Part shown: in pieces, positions 9,502 to 18,071 of the stretch
Numbering within the stretch: position 1 is the stretch's first letter
How the letters are laid out: each line of letters starts with the position of its first letter
Assembly: GCA_009840305.1 (NCBI GenBank)
Contig: VXNY01000028.1
Coordinates: forward strand, 1-64,000
DNA length: 64,000 bases
Source of the DNA: Gammaproteobacteria bacterium
Lineage (GTDB): Bacteria; Pseudomonadota; Gammaproteobacteria; Pseudomonadales; Azotimanducaceae
Reading direction: 5' to 3'
Notes under the pieces: generated by a model
Told to the model about the DNA's origin: nothing
What the model saw: the letters and a program-made list of their open reading frames with translations, nothing else
Databases searched by the model: none
Position numbers and translations under genes: made by a program

Positions 9502-10923
9502 ATGAGAAGGTCAATTTATACAGTTGCGCTATTGAGTACCCTGTTTTTCATTTCCACTTCGAGTGGAGAAGGAGAATCGAAGGACTCTAACTTTTCAATC
9601 AAGGGAGACTTTAGCAATACACCTGCTATTGACTTCGACGAAGCGACGATAACGGTTACAGCAACCGGTTTGTCGGAAGACGGTAGTCCAATGTCGGTCG
9701 AACTTGCGACTGCTGAACTGGTTGGTGCTAAGTTTGCGCTAGAAGGTTTTGTTGACGAAGCTACCATTGCCAATATCACTCTTAAACTGCCTGACGAACA
9801 ATATCCTACAACTGGTCGAGCTATTATCGAACCAGGAAGTGAGCTAACCATAGAGTTTTTTGGTCCGCATCATTCCTTATTGGCTGAGGGTGAAGGTTTA
9901 CACGCTGAACTCATTTCGAGTTGGGCTAGTGATCCAGAATACTTAGACGCCAGTATTTCGTATGGTTTTTACATGGAGAGCCTTTATGCTCGAATGGACA
10001 AACAACAAGAAGCAGCGGAAGCAGCAGCTGAGGAAGAAACTGCAGACGTAGAGGGTCAGGACGAAGAGGCTGCGGCGGTGGCAGAAGAGGTTGACGAAGA
10101 ACGCGAACCTTCTGAACACGCCGAGGTGCGTGATTGGGCTTCGTTGGAGTGTGCTGATTACGCGGTAGAAAATTACGTTAGTGTAATTGAGCGTGAATAT
10201 GACGACTCTGAATACCCCCTCTTAACGCAGACACTCAGGCGATTGAGTGACGTCATGAGTGAAAAGCGAAATGCTGTATTAGAAAAAGTCGTTCAGGAAT
10301 CCGACGACCCTACCAAGCGACTGTTCGCAATGGAATTAGGTGCTTTCGGTGGGATGAATCAACAATCATTAGCCTTAAACATCTGGCGACAACTTGCGAT
10401 TGTTCTGGATGATCAGATTGTTGCTGCTCGAGTGCAGCCAACTATTGATCGCATGGAACGTAGTGTTGCTATCAAAACGAATGACGATAATTTGAATCCA
10501 GGAGTATTTGCTCCAACTTTCACTTTACCAAATTTTGAAGGTACAGATATCGCTCTCACCTCAATTCTTGAAGAGAATGAAGTTGTCATGATTGATTTTT
10601 GGGCTTCGTGGTGTGGTCCTTGTATCGCGCAATTCCCACATCTCAAAGAACTCTACGCCGAATACGCGGAAAAAGGTTTTGAAATTGTTGGAATTTCTTT
10701 AGATTCCACGCATGAAGATTGGGCCGGAGCGATCGAAAAGCATCAACCACCTTGGCTTCAGTTAGGTGAAATTAACGAAGACGGATGGGGTCCTATTTCG
10801 CAAGAATACGGCGTTCGATTTATTCCGCACACATATGTGCTTGACGAAGAAAGTTGCATCATGAAGAAAGATTTGCAACCTGTTGAGTTGGAAGACTTTT
10901 TGAAAGCGCGTTTCGACAGCTAA
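9502..10923 (+). CDS. TlpA-like thioredoxin-fold secreted protein (paralogue 3)
   Basis: 473 aa from ATG 9502, chosen because AGAGGAG lies 9 nt upstream and a signal peptide follows at once (MRRSIYTVALLSTLFF). The lipobox cysteine expected by comparison with its two neighbours is a serine (S21, codon AGT), so the protein is probably soluble in the periplasm or merely anchored by an uncleaved signal. An Ala/Glu-rich insert (about residues 165-205) precedes the helical part with C217 (LECADYA). The C-terminal thioredoxin domain has WASWCGPC (C371, C374), cis-Pro P442 (RFIPHTY) and C452. C217 and C452 are shared only with paralogue 2. A strong terminator follows 25 bp after the stop. Confidence 0.87.
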   Translation: MRRSIYTVALLSTLFFISTSSGEGESKDSNFSIKGDFSNTPAIDFDEATITVTATGLSEDGSPMSVELATAELVGAKFALEGFVDEATIANITLKLPDEQYPTTGRAIIEPGSELTIEFFGPHHSLLAEGEGLHAELISSWASDPEYLDASISYGFYMESLYARMDKQQEAAEAAAEEETADVEGQDEEAAAVAEEVDEEREPSEHAEVRDWASLECADYAVENYVSVIEREYDDSEYPLLTQTLRRLSDVMSEKRNAVLEKVVQESDDPTKRLFAMELGAFGGMNQQSLALNIWRQLAIVLDDQIVAARVQPTIDRMERSVAIKTNDDNLNPGVFAPTFTLPNFEGTDIALTSILEENEVVMIDFWASWCGPCIAQFPHLKELYAEYAEKGFEIVGISLDSTHEDWAGAIEKHQPPWLQLGEINEDGWGPISQEYGVRFIPHTYVLDEESCIMKKDLQPVELEDFLKARFDS

Positions 10924-10947
10924 TAGATCACTCGCACTTTTAAGCGA

Positions 10948-10988
10948 AAAGACCGCTCTTCGTTTTCCGTAGAGCGGTCTTTTTTTTG
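10948..10988 (+). terminator. Rho-independent terminator
   Basis: An 11-bp stem AAGACCGCTCT / AGAGCGGTCTT with an 11-nt loop is followed by a run of T. It closes the TonB receptor-TlpA cluster. The A-run on the left arm could give weak termination for the convergent dsbD-like gene as well. Confidence 0.93.
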
Positions 10989-11056
10989 GAGTTGTTTACA
11001 GTACTACTGAACACAACGGTGAACACACTGATCGAACGCGCCAGTGTATCGACCAC

Positions 11057-13201
11057 CTATTCAAGAGCTGTGCGTCTCACCACACCCCTTGCAGTTAGGA
11101 CAGCTGGTAGTACAGTGGGTTCGTTGATGTTCCCACCTGGTTCGTAATACAGGTATAACGGTACGCCCGCGCGGTCATGTTTTTCAAGTTCACGCTTGAT
11201 GTCTGCATCGTAAGAGGTCCAATCTCCTACAAATACGATAAATTCATTTTCTTCAAAATGCCTTTGAACCCTATTCGTCTTCAACGCAAATTGTTCGTTG
11301 ATCTTACAAGTGACACACCAGTCCGCGGTGAAGTATGCAAAGATTGGCTTCCCTTCTTCATGTCGACGTTCAACCTCTTCCACGGACCATTCGAATTCAG
11401 GAACTAGGGACGTTGCGCTTGTGGGAGCAGGGGGTAGCCAAATAAAAATAGCAACAATCCCGGCAGTGCCTAGCCCCGACACAACGTGCCAAGACATTTT
11501 GGAGGATGCGCGTCCCTTGGTCCAAGACCACAACGCAAATGCCGTTATCAAAGCTATCGACAAGAAAGTCACCACAGCCATGTTACCTGCTTGTGAACCC
11601 AACACATAAACTAACCAAATCGCTGTGCCGTACAGCGGAAATGCCAGGAGTTTACGAAACGTCTCCATCCATGCTCCAGGTTTAGGTAGCAATTTGCGAA
11701 TCGGTGGAGCTAGCGTAACTAGCAGATACGGTAGTGCAAAACCGATACCTAGTCCAAGAAAGATGGTCAACAGCAATGGCCACGGTTGGGCTAGAGCATA
11801 CCCAGCTGCGAGCGACATGCCGGGAACAGTACAAGGAGAAGCTATGAGAACGGCCAATAAACCGGTGAAGAAGTCGCCCATACCGCGTATGTTGGTAAGT
11901 TTGGTGGTCAAACCTCCCAGATTCGCGAAAGACCCTCGAATTTCAAACAAGCCCGAAAAGTTAAACCCAACCACTACTACCAAGAGAGCGAGTAAAGCCA
12001 CAATAATTGGATCTTGTAATTGAAATCCCCACCCGAGTTCAAGTCCTGTTGCTCGTAGCAGGATTAACGCTACTGCAAGAATTTGGAAACACAGCAGTAC
12101 CCCAGCGGTATATGCCCAACCGGCGATGTGGGCAGCTTTCGCATCCGAACCTGTCAGTTCCGCTACAGACAGTGCTTTTAGGCTGAGAATCGGTAACACG
12201 CATGGCATGACATTTAGCACGAGACCGCCCAAAAAAGCAAACATAAAAGCGTTCAAAAAGGCTTGTAGGGCACTTGGTTCTTCACCACCAAAATTCAACG
12301 GAATTCTTGCTTTGCTCGAAGAAAACTTCACATCTGGCAAAGTATCTGCGCGCGTGAGGTGTATGCGAAATGACTGACTCCGATTTTCTGCATCCGGTAC
12401 AGTTTGTAACAGCGCGTAAATTTCGTCATATTTATCGTACCAAAGACCCGCAACCGTTTCAATTCGGATTCGTCCCTCATCACTGACACGAATGGTCTGT
12501 TCCGCGGCATGGTCGATCAGTTTCTCTACTTCTGGAAAGAACCAAACATCATGTACTAATGCAGAGGCCTCCGGTATTTCAACATCGAGAACCACTTCCG
12601 TTTCTGTTGAGGTAAAGGTTGAGACCCAATCCACCGCGATAGGATGTAACGAGCGAGACTGGTTAAAGCGAACTTGCCATTCGCGATCGACAGTGCCGTC
12701 CCCTTTGGGTAGCGTAATCGAGACCTCACCGTCCTCGGGAACGCATGTGGAATCATCGCAAGCTAACCACTCTACTTTCGCGGAAATGGTGACATCACCA
12801 TCAAATGACTCGGGTGCATCTACATCAGCGATGAAAAGGGTGGAGTCTTTGTAACCATACTGCATTTGAGTCTGCAATGGAACGAAATGCGGGGCTTCGA
12901 ACTGAAAGTCTCCGATAGTAAAGTTTTCGGGGTGAACCCAACCCTCTGAACCCTTTGGCATGCGGGGTGGATAACCAGCGTCGCCACCATTGATCCAATA
13001 GATGTGCCACCCTTCTTTGGGTTCTAAATGTAGCGCGATCGAGAAGGTCTCGCCTTCGGCAACACTCGTAACCTCGGACACGAGTTCAATGCTAGTATCA
13101 GGAGTATTCGTCTGCCCGTGCAACACCGAAGTAAACATGAGAAAAGCTGCGGAAATCAACATGAAGCGGAGAGTCTGAAAAGAGCGGTATTGAGAATTCA
13201 T
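11057..13201 (-). CDS. DsbD-like protein-disulfide reductase (transmembrane electron carrier)
   Basis: 714 aa. It moves electrons from cytoplasmic thioredoxin across the inner membrane to periplasmic thiol proteins. Order of parts: signal peptide (about 1-30); N-terminal periplasmic domain of the DsbD/ScsB type with C148 and C153 (ACDDSTC); a central membrane domain from about 310 to 590 with the redox cysteines in NVMPC (C334) and ASPC (C457); and a C-terminal thioredoxin domain with DWCVTC (C629, C632). All the cysteine pairs needed for the relay are present. It faces the TlpA-like cluster across a terminator and is the obvious electron source for those proteins, although that is inferred from position. 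A paralogue of its N-terminal domain lies directly upstream. Confidence 0.93.
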   Translation of the reverse strand: MNSQYRSFQTLRFMLISAAFLMFTSVLHGQTNTPDTSIELVSEVTSVAEGETFSIALHLEPKEGWHIYWINGGDAGYPPRMPKGSEGWVHPENFTIGDFQFEAPHFVPLQTQMQYGYKDSTLFIADVDAPESFDGDVTISAKVEWLACDDSTCVPEDGEVSITLPKGDGTVDREWQVRFNQSRSLHPIAVDWVSTFTSTETEVVLDVEIPEASALVHDVWFFPEVEKLIDHAAEQTIRVSDEGRIRIETVAGLWYDKYDEIYALLQTVPDAENRSQSFRIHLTRADTLPDVKFSSSKARIPLNFGGEEPSALQAFLNAFMFAFLGGLVLNVMPCVLPILSLKALSVAELTGSDAKAAHIAGWAYTAGVLLCFQILAVALILLRATGLELGWGFQLQDPIIVALLALLVVVVGFNFSGLFEIRGSFANLGGLTTKLTNIRGMGDFFTGLLAVLIASPCTVPGMSLAAGYALAQPWPLLLTIFLGLGIGFALPYLLVTLAPPIRKLLPKPGAWMETFRKLLAFPLYGTAIWLVYVLGSQAGNMAVVTFLSIALITAFALWSWTKGRASSKMSWHVVSGLGTAGIVAIFIWLPPAPTSATSLVPEFEWSVEEVERRHEEGKPIFAYFTADWCVTCKINEQFALKTNRVQRHFEENEFIVFVGDWTSYDADIKRELEKHDRAGVPLYLYYEPGGNINEPTVLPAVLTARGVVRRTALE

Positions 13202-13262
13202 GAAAGTACCGTGGGTGTGGATGTTGATAAAAAGTTAAACTGGTCTAGATGTTGGGCTTGTG

Positions 13263-14180
13263 TCAATGAGAGGCTGAAAGTGCTTTGATGTCCGTCGGTG
13301 ATCGAGTACTCATTGCATCAAGATCCCATTCTGTCAGTTGCTTCACGCGTTGGGCTTGAAATTCAAAAGATCTTGGTTTTTCTTTCGCAGAGCTTGGAAC
13401 GGTGCGTAAAACTCCCACAATCTCCTCATAACGACCAAAGCGAATTCCTGCAACGGACTTAATTCGAATAACAGAATTTTCGACGCCAATGGATTGTGGT
13501 TGCGCATGGTTAATCAACTTTTGCGCTGCTGGAAAGAACCATACATCCGATACATCTCCTACATCTTTCGGAATTTGGATCTCTAATTCGACGGACTCTT
13601 CGGTGGTAACAAATTCCGCCTTCCAGTCTACTTTTTGTGGATGCTTGGCGCGGGCAGCTTCAAAGTCATCATGCCACGTGCTCAAGTTTTCGCCACTTCC
13701 TTTCGGAATGGACAGCGATACTTTACCACTTTCAGGAACACACAGGGAATCATCGCATATCAGCCAACTTACCGAACATTCGATTTTGATTGGTCCATCG
13801 AAATCGACGGGAGTCTTGATTTCGGTAATGAACAGTGCTTTGTCGTTGTATCCGTATGACATGTACTCCCCGAAGGGAACGAAGCTTGGAACAGTATACT
13901 GCAACTCACCCGCTGTAAAACCTTCAGGAAGAGTCCAAGTTTCACTGGGTGCTTTACCGTTATCGCCAGGATTCTTCCAGTAGACGTGCCATCCTGGATC
14001 TGGATCCAAAGTAATGGCTACACTGAAGGTCGAGCCCTCGGCAACACTTGTAACTTCAGAGATGAGATCAAGTTTAGAGTGTTTCATTTGGGATTGACCA
14101 AGAGCTACCGAACTGAGTAAGGCGACCAGGATAGAGATAGTGGTCAATAATGTACGTCTAAGAAAAGCTAATTTATTCAT
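13263..14180 (-). CDS. Stand-alone DsbD N-terminal-domain-like periplasmic protein
   Basis: 305 aa from ATG 14180, preferred over the upstream GTG at 14225 because a clean signal peptide starts there (MNKLAFLRRTLLTTISILVA). The mature part aligns along its length with the first about 290 residues of the adjacent DsbD-like protein: both begin LISEVTSVAEG / LVSEVTSVAEG and share the pair CDDSxCVPE (C142 and C147 here) and WFFP. It has no membrane domain and no thioredoxin domain. It probably arose by tandem duplication, and could be a dedicated electron acceptor or shuttle from the DsbD membrane domain. It lies 61 bp upstream of the dsbD-like gene and is probably in the same operon. Confidence 0.87.
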   Translation of the reverse strand: MNKLAFLRRTLLTTISILVALLSSVALGQSQMKHSKLDLISEVTSVAEGSTFSVAITLDPDPGWHVYWKNPGDNGKAPSETWTLPEGFTAGELQYTVPSFVPFGEYMSYGYNDKALFITEIKTPVDFDGPIKIECSVSWLICDDSLCVPESGKVSLSIPKGSGENLSTWHDDFEAARAKHPQKVDWKAEFVTTEESVELEIQIPKDVGDVSDVWFFPAAQKLINHAQPQSIGVENSVIRIKSVAGIRFGRYEEIVGVLRTVPSSAKEKPRSFEFQAQRVKQLTEWDLDAMSTRSPTDIKALSASH

Positions 14181-14319
14181 GAGAACTTGTTTCCGATATG
14201 TGAGAAAATATTTATTGGCAAACACACTTAAGACAACGAGATCACAACTAAGTTACTCACGTTGAATAGTATCTACCATTTTAAGAAGAAATGCATTTCG
14301 GGTAGCTTCACACACACTA

Positions 14320-15276
14320 ATGTCTAAACAGTCACTAGAACAGAAACTCAGACTATTACGAATCTGCGACCACATATTTGAGACTGGAAAATACACATCC
14401 AGTACTGTTAATGAGGCTGAGTTGCTCGTATCCTTTGGTTTTGAGCAAAGCGGGAGCGCCGTGGTTCTACCTGCCGGAATCGAATATCTAGACCAAGAAT
14501 TAATTGAGCAGTCTCTTCGCGACGTCGGTACGATGTCGAAATTACCGCGCATTCAGCTCAAAAACTGTGTCGAGAGCACGAATCAAGAACTCCTTAAGGC
14601 GACATTCGACGACGGTATGTCAGATCAAGTAGTTCTCGCGGAGGTGCAAGTCGCAGGTCGCGGTAGATTTGGTCGGGACTGGTACTCGCCGGTCGGCCGA
14701 AATTTAGCAATCAGTTTAGGTGCTAAACTGTCGAGAGCACCCGACGATCTCGGAGCGATTAGTTTGGTCGTGGGTGTTGCGGTTGCCAATGCTATACACG
14801 AACTTGGGATTGATGTGGTCGCATTGAAGTGGCCAAATGACATCTTACTGGACAATCGCAAAGTAGGCGGTATCCTAGTTGACGTGGTGCACGCGACCAC
14901 ACCGATCGATGTCGTTGTGGGAATCGGATTGAATATCGGTGGAAGATCATCAACTGAAGAGATTATCGACCGACCTGTTGCTGATCTCTTGGATTATTGC
15001 GTGCTTCCAATTCGAAATAAATTAGCGGTATCGATTATTCGTAATGTCTATGATTCCATTTACAAATTTGAAACTAATGGCTTTCGATCTTTTCACGAGA
15101 AATGGGATGTTCTGGACGCGCTACGGGACCATGCTGTGACTGTCTCGACTTCCAAAGAGCTAATTAGGGGAATCGCATGCGGCGTGAGGCAAACGGGGGA
15201 GCTTTGTATAGAACTCAAAGACGGGAAGATTCACTATGTTAATGCAGGAGAGGTCTCTCTAGACTACACCAAATGA
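14320..15276 (+). CDS. birA: Biotin--[acetyl-CoA-carboxylase] ligase
   Basis: 318 aa. It attaches biotin to the carrier subunit of acetyl-CoA carboxylase through biotinyl-AMP. The catalytic domain starts near residue 77 with CVESTNQ, then the biotin/ATP loop GRGRFGRDW and KWPNDILLDNRKVGGILV, followed by VVGIGLNIGG. The C-terminal small domain ends in GEVSLDY. The N-terminal about 75 residues correspond in position to the DNA-binding winged helix of E. coli BirA but are shorter, and I cannot see a clear recognition helix, so repressor activity is doubtful. Divergent from the DsbD-related genes. Its last codons overlap coaX (ATGA). Confidence 0.94.
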   Translation: MSKQSLEQKLRLLRICDHIFETGKYTSSTVNEAELLVSFGFEQSGSAVVLPAGIEYLDQELIEQSLRDVGTMSKLPRIQLKNCVESTNQELLKATFDDGMSDQVVLAEVQVAGRGRFGRDWYSPVGRNLAISLGAKLSRAPDDLGAISLVVGVAVANAIHELGIDVVALKWPNDILLDNRKVGGILVDVVHATTPIDVVVGIGLNIGGRSSTEEIIDRPVADLLDYCVLPIRNKLAVSIIRNVYDSIYKFETNGFRSFHEKWDVLDALRDHAVTVSTSKELIRGIACGVRQTGELCIELKDGKIHYVNAGEVSLDYTK

Positions 15277-15980
15277 GCGATATCGTATTGGATTTAGATG
15301 TCGGAAATTCTTACACCAAATGGCGTACGGGTACGCAGCGCGGTAGCGTCGTCACGGGTGAGTTACCCGCACTCGAACAGAGTGTCGCCCGCGTTAGAGT
15401 TTCTGCCGTAGCCCACTCCGAAAATCTATTGAGTCAACAGATTCAAGGTATGTACCACGTACAACCAGAATTTGCAAAGACATCTAAGACACTATTGGGG
15501 GTACACAATGGCTACGATGACATTAGCCAACTCGGAGTGGATCGTTGGCTTGCCTTGGTTGCTGCCTGGCATCGAGTTCAGAGTGATTTGATAGTGTTTG
15601 ACCTAGGCACCGCTATGACCGCCGACTACGTTCGTGCTGATGGAAACCATCTCGGTGGGTACATCGTACCTGGGTTGAACGCGATGAGGAACGCGCTCGG
15701 ACAACGTACCCGTGATGTTCGAGTTCATGAAAGTGCCTCTGATGTAATGCTAGGCGGTGTACCGGCAACTAACACTGGTGACGCTGTTAACTTTGGATTA
15801 GGACGTGTCCAAATCGGTTGGATCAAGAGTTGTATTGTGGTTGGGACTCAGTCTTTTAGCAATTCTCCCACTCTCATCCTAACCGGAGGAGACTTAGCAG
15901 TAAAAGACTTGAGTCAACTGTTTCGATTTCAGTACTTTCCCGATTTAGTGTTGGAAGGATTAGCGCTTGCACTACCGTAA
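15273..15980 (+). CDS. coaX: Type III pantothenate kinase
   Basis: 235 aa. First step of coenzyme A synthesis in bacteria that lack the CoaA type. The phosphate-binding motif DVGNSYTKWR is at the N-terminus, followed by GVDRWLALVAAW, the second motif FDLGTAMTADYV and GGYIVPGLNAM, all typical of the ASKHA-fold CoaX family. The start overlaps the birA stop by 4 nt, the common birA-coaX arrangement, so translational coupling is likely. The protein is slightly shorter than many relatives but all motifs are present. Confidence 0.94.
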   Translation: MSDIVLDLDVGNSYTKWRTGTQRGSVVTGELPALEQSVARVRVSAVAHSENLLSQQIQGMYHVQPEFAKTSKTLLGVHNGYDDISQLGVDRWLALVAAWHRVQSDLIVFDLGTAMTADYVRADGNHLGGYIVPGLNAMRNALGQRTRDVRVHESASDVMLGGVPATNTGDAVNFGLGRVQIGWIKSCIVVGTQSFSNSPTLILTGGDLAVKDLSQLFRFQYFPDLVLEGLALALP

Positions 15981-16078
15981 AGCAAGATCGATTTCAATCG
16001 CTGGATTTCTCTCTCGAACACGCTAAACAAATCTGATTACCTAGCCTTAATTAGAATTCCACTTCCTGTCGTCAGTTG

Positions 16079-16154
16079 GCCGCCATAGCTCAGCAGGTAG
16101 AGCAGCTCACTTGTAATGAGAAGGTCCGGGGTTCGATTCCTCGTGGCGGCACCA
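16079..16154 (+). tRNA. tRNA-Thr (anticodon TGT)
   Basis: 76 nt with encoded CCA. The acceptor GCCGCCA pairs with TGGCGGC. The D-loop has AGCTCAGCAGGTAGAGC, the anticodon loop CTTGTAA gives TGT, and the T-arm has GGTTCGATTCC. It corresponds to thrU, the first tRNA of the cluster that precedes secE in enteric relatives. Confidence 0.97.
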
Positions 16155-16232
16155 GCTGCACTCACTTATGGGACTGCCCCCACTTAGTTCTTTCTGATCG
16201 CTCCATTTAAATTTTTGCCGAAGGTTAAAGCA

Positions 16233-17432
16233 ATGACAAAGTATCGCACTCGAACTCAAGCAATTCACGCGGGCGAAAGTATCGATCCGGCAACGAAAGC
16301 CTCAGCCCCAAATATTGCGATGTCGAATAGTTTTGTTATGAGTGAAATCAGTGGCTTTTCGATTGATGCCTTTGGGGAGGACAAGCCTTTCGTGTACTCT
16401 CGCTGGGACAATCCCACAGTTCGAATGTTGGAGGACAAATTAGCGGCACTTGAGAGTGCGGAGGCGTGTTCTTGTTTTGCGTCGGGAATGGCTGCAACTT
16501 CGGCTATCCTCAATACCACCCTTAAACGAGGGGACCACCTCGTAGCGATAGACGTTCACTACAGTGGAACCGCAGAGTTGATAAGGTTTCTCAGAGACTC
16601 CGTTGGTATTGAAACGACTTTGGTCGATCCAACCGATCTTGGGATGATTGAAGAAGCCGTGCAACCAGGACGCACAAAGTTGTTCTGGTTCGAGACACCA
16701 TCAAATCCGCTATTGACAGTTACGGACATTCCTGCTGTGTCTGAGCTCGCGCATCAAATAGGAGCAAAACTCGTCATTGATTCGACGCTTGCTACACCGA
16801 TCGCGACAAAACCGCTCGAACTTGGTGCGGATTTTGTCGTCCATTCTCTAAGCAAATACATTGGTGGCCACGGGGATGCGCTCGGTGGAGCTGTCTTGTG
16901 TAATAGTGAAAGCATGAAATCTATCAGAGATCACGAGCGGGTGCATATAGGCGGGGTCTTGAGTCCTTTTAATGCTTGGTTGATCGCGCGTGGATTAGCG
17001 ACACTCCCGTTGCGTATGCCTGCACACACTGCAAGTGCCCTGAAAGTCGCTCAATTTTTGGAAACTCACCCTCGAGTTACTCGCGTGTTGTATCCAGGAC
17101 TTGAGTCACACAAGGGTCACGAAATCGCAAAACGACAAATGCAAGAGTGTTGGGGTGGATTGCTTTCGTTCACGGTTGCTGATGGAAAAGCCCTTGCGCA
17201 ACGGATGCCAACCCACGTAGAGATCATTCACTATGCTGTCTCATTAGGTAGTCATCGCAGTTTAATCTTTTGGATGGAAACAGAGGAAATGTTGCGTTCG
17301 TCGTTCGTGTTACCACCCTCTTTGGAACGCCAGTATCGAGAGATCACCGAGGAAGGGATATTTCGGTTCGCGGTTGGTTTGGAAGATCCCGAAGATTTAT
17401 GTGAAGAATTAACGAAGTGCCTAGACCTCTAG
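16233..17432 (+). CDS. Trans-sulfuration (Cys/Met metabolism) PLP enzyme
   Basis: 399 aa from ATG 16233, chosen over an upstream TTG because of the GAAGG site and the family N-terminus. A fold-type I PLP enzyme of the cystathionine gamma-synthase / O-acylhomoserine sulfhydrylase / methionine gamma-lyase family. The YSRWDNPTVRMLE stretch, the cofactor-contacting SGMAA, the ETPSNPLL loop and the PLP lysine K208 in HSLSKYIGGHGD are present. The usual D-N-T near the cofactor reads D-S-T. The exact reaction cannot be decided from sequence. The gene lies between tRNA-Thr(TGT) and tRNA-Tyr(GTA), which are adjacent in the E. coli cluster, so it interrupts an otherwise conserved tRNA order. An 8-bp hairpin (17475-17501) without a T-run follows. 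Confidence 0.9.
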   Translation: MTKYRTRTQAIHAGESIDPATKASAPNIAMSNSFVMSEISGFSIDAFGEDKPFVYSRWDNPTVRMLEDKLAALESAEACSCFASGMAATSAILNTTLKRGDHLVAIDVHYSGTAELIRFLRDSVGIETTLVDPTDLGMIEEAVQPGRTKLFWFETPSNPLLTVTDIPAVSELAHQIGAKLVIDSTLATPIATKPLELGADFVVHSLSKYIGGHGDALGGAVLCNSESMKSIRDHERVHIGGVLSPFNAWLIARGLATLPLRMPAHTASALKVAQFLETHPRVTRVLYPGLESHKGHEIAKRQMQECWGGLLSFTVADGKALAQRMPTHVEIIHYAVSLGSHRSLIFWMETEEMLRSSFVLPPSLERQYREITEEGIFRFAVGLEDPEDLCEELTKCLDL

Positions 17433-17528
17433 TCTGTACTCTTATGCTTGGGGTTGCGTACGTATTACCTGTGAATTTATCGCCGGTCACTCACGATAAA
17501 TCCGAACAAAATCGGTGTTGAAAAGACC

Positions 17529-17557
17529 TTGACAAACACGCGAAAATCAACAAAATT
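17529..17557 (+). promoter_or_regulatory. Candidate promoter of the tRNA-Tyr/Gly/Thr operon
   Basis: Consensus -35 TTGACA at 17529-17534, then a 17-bp spacer and AAAATT (17552-17557) as a weak -10. Transcription would begin about 35 nt before tRNA-Tyr. The perfect -35 and the position support it; the -10 is poor. Confidence 0.45.
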
Positions 17558-17596
17558 CGCAATCTTTATTCGCATGGAGTAGTGTATCCGTAGCCG

Positions 17597-17681
17597 GGAG
17601 GGGTTCCCGAGCGGCCAAAGGGATCAGACTGTAAATCTGACGTCTACGACTTCGGAGGTTCGAATCCTCCCCCCTCCACCA
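17597..17681 (+). tRNA. tRNA-Tyr (anticodon GTA)
   Basis: 85 nt including CCA, a class II tRNA with a long variable arm. The acceptor GGAGGGG pairs with CCCCTCC; the anticodon stem-loop AGACTGTAAATCT gives GTA. Corresponds to tyrU of the enteric cluster. Confidence 0.97.
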
Positions 17682-17710
17682 CAAATTAATGATTGGTAGA
17701 GAGCACTGTC

Positions 17711-17784
17711 GCGGGCATTGTTTAGTGGTAGAACCTCAGCCTTCCAAGCTGATGGCGCGGGTTCGATTCCCGCTGCCCGCACCA
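17711..17784 (+). tRNA. tRNA-Gly (anticodon TCC)
   Basis: 74 nt with encoded CCA. The acceptor GCGGGCA pairs with TGCCCGC; CTCAGCCTTCCAAGCTGA contains the TCC anticodon. Corresponds to glyT. Confidence 0.97.
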
Positions 17785-17836
17785 ATTGCTAAAGGCGTAG
17801 TATCAGTAACATACTAAGGTTGTTTGCATCCCGTAC

Positions 17837-17912
17837 GCTCACATAGCTCAGGCGGTAGAGCGCTTCCTTGGTAAGGAAGAGGTCATCGGTTCAAATCCGA
17901 TTGTGAGCACCA
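17837..17912 (+). tRNA. tRNA-Thr (anticodon GGT)
   Basis: 76 nt with encoded CCA. The acceptor GCTCACA pairs with TGTGAGC; the anticodon loop TTGGTAA gives GGT. Corresponds to thrT. In enteric relatives a tuf gene follows; here only about 160 bp without a gene separate it from tRNA-Trp. Confidence 0.97.
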
Positions 17913-18071
17913 CTAAAGCCTTAGGGATACAGGTGCTGTCAAACGGATTCAGTGAAAGGGTTAAGCGGATGAGTGCGAATGCTAGAGAATTTACGGTACT
18001 CGATGGACTTAGACAACGCGCGATCTCCAGACTTCGAGAATTGGTTCACGACTTGGGTGTTCATAAACGAA

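Noticed and set aside
11625..12023. 132-codon plus-strand ORF inside the dsbD-like gene
   Set aside because: Antisense shadow of a transmembrane gene whose cysteine motifs are intact.
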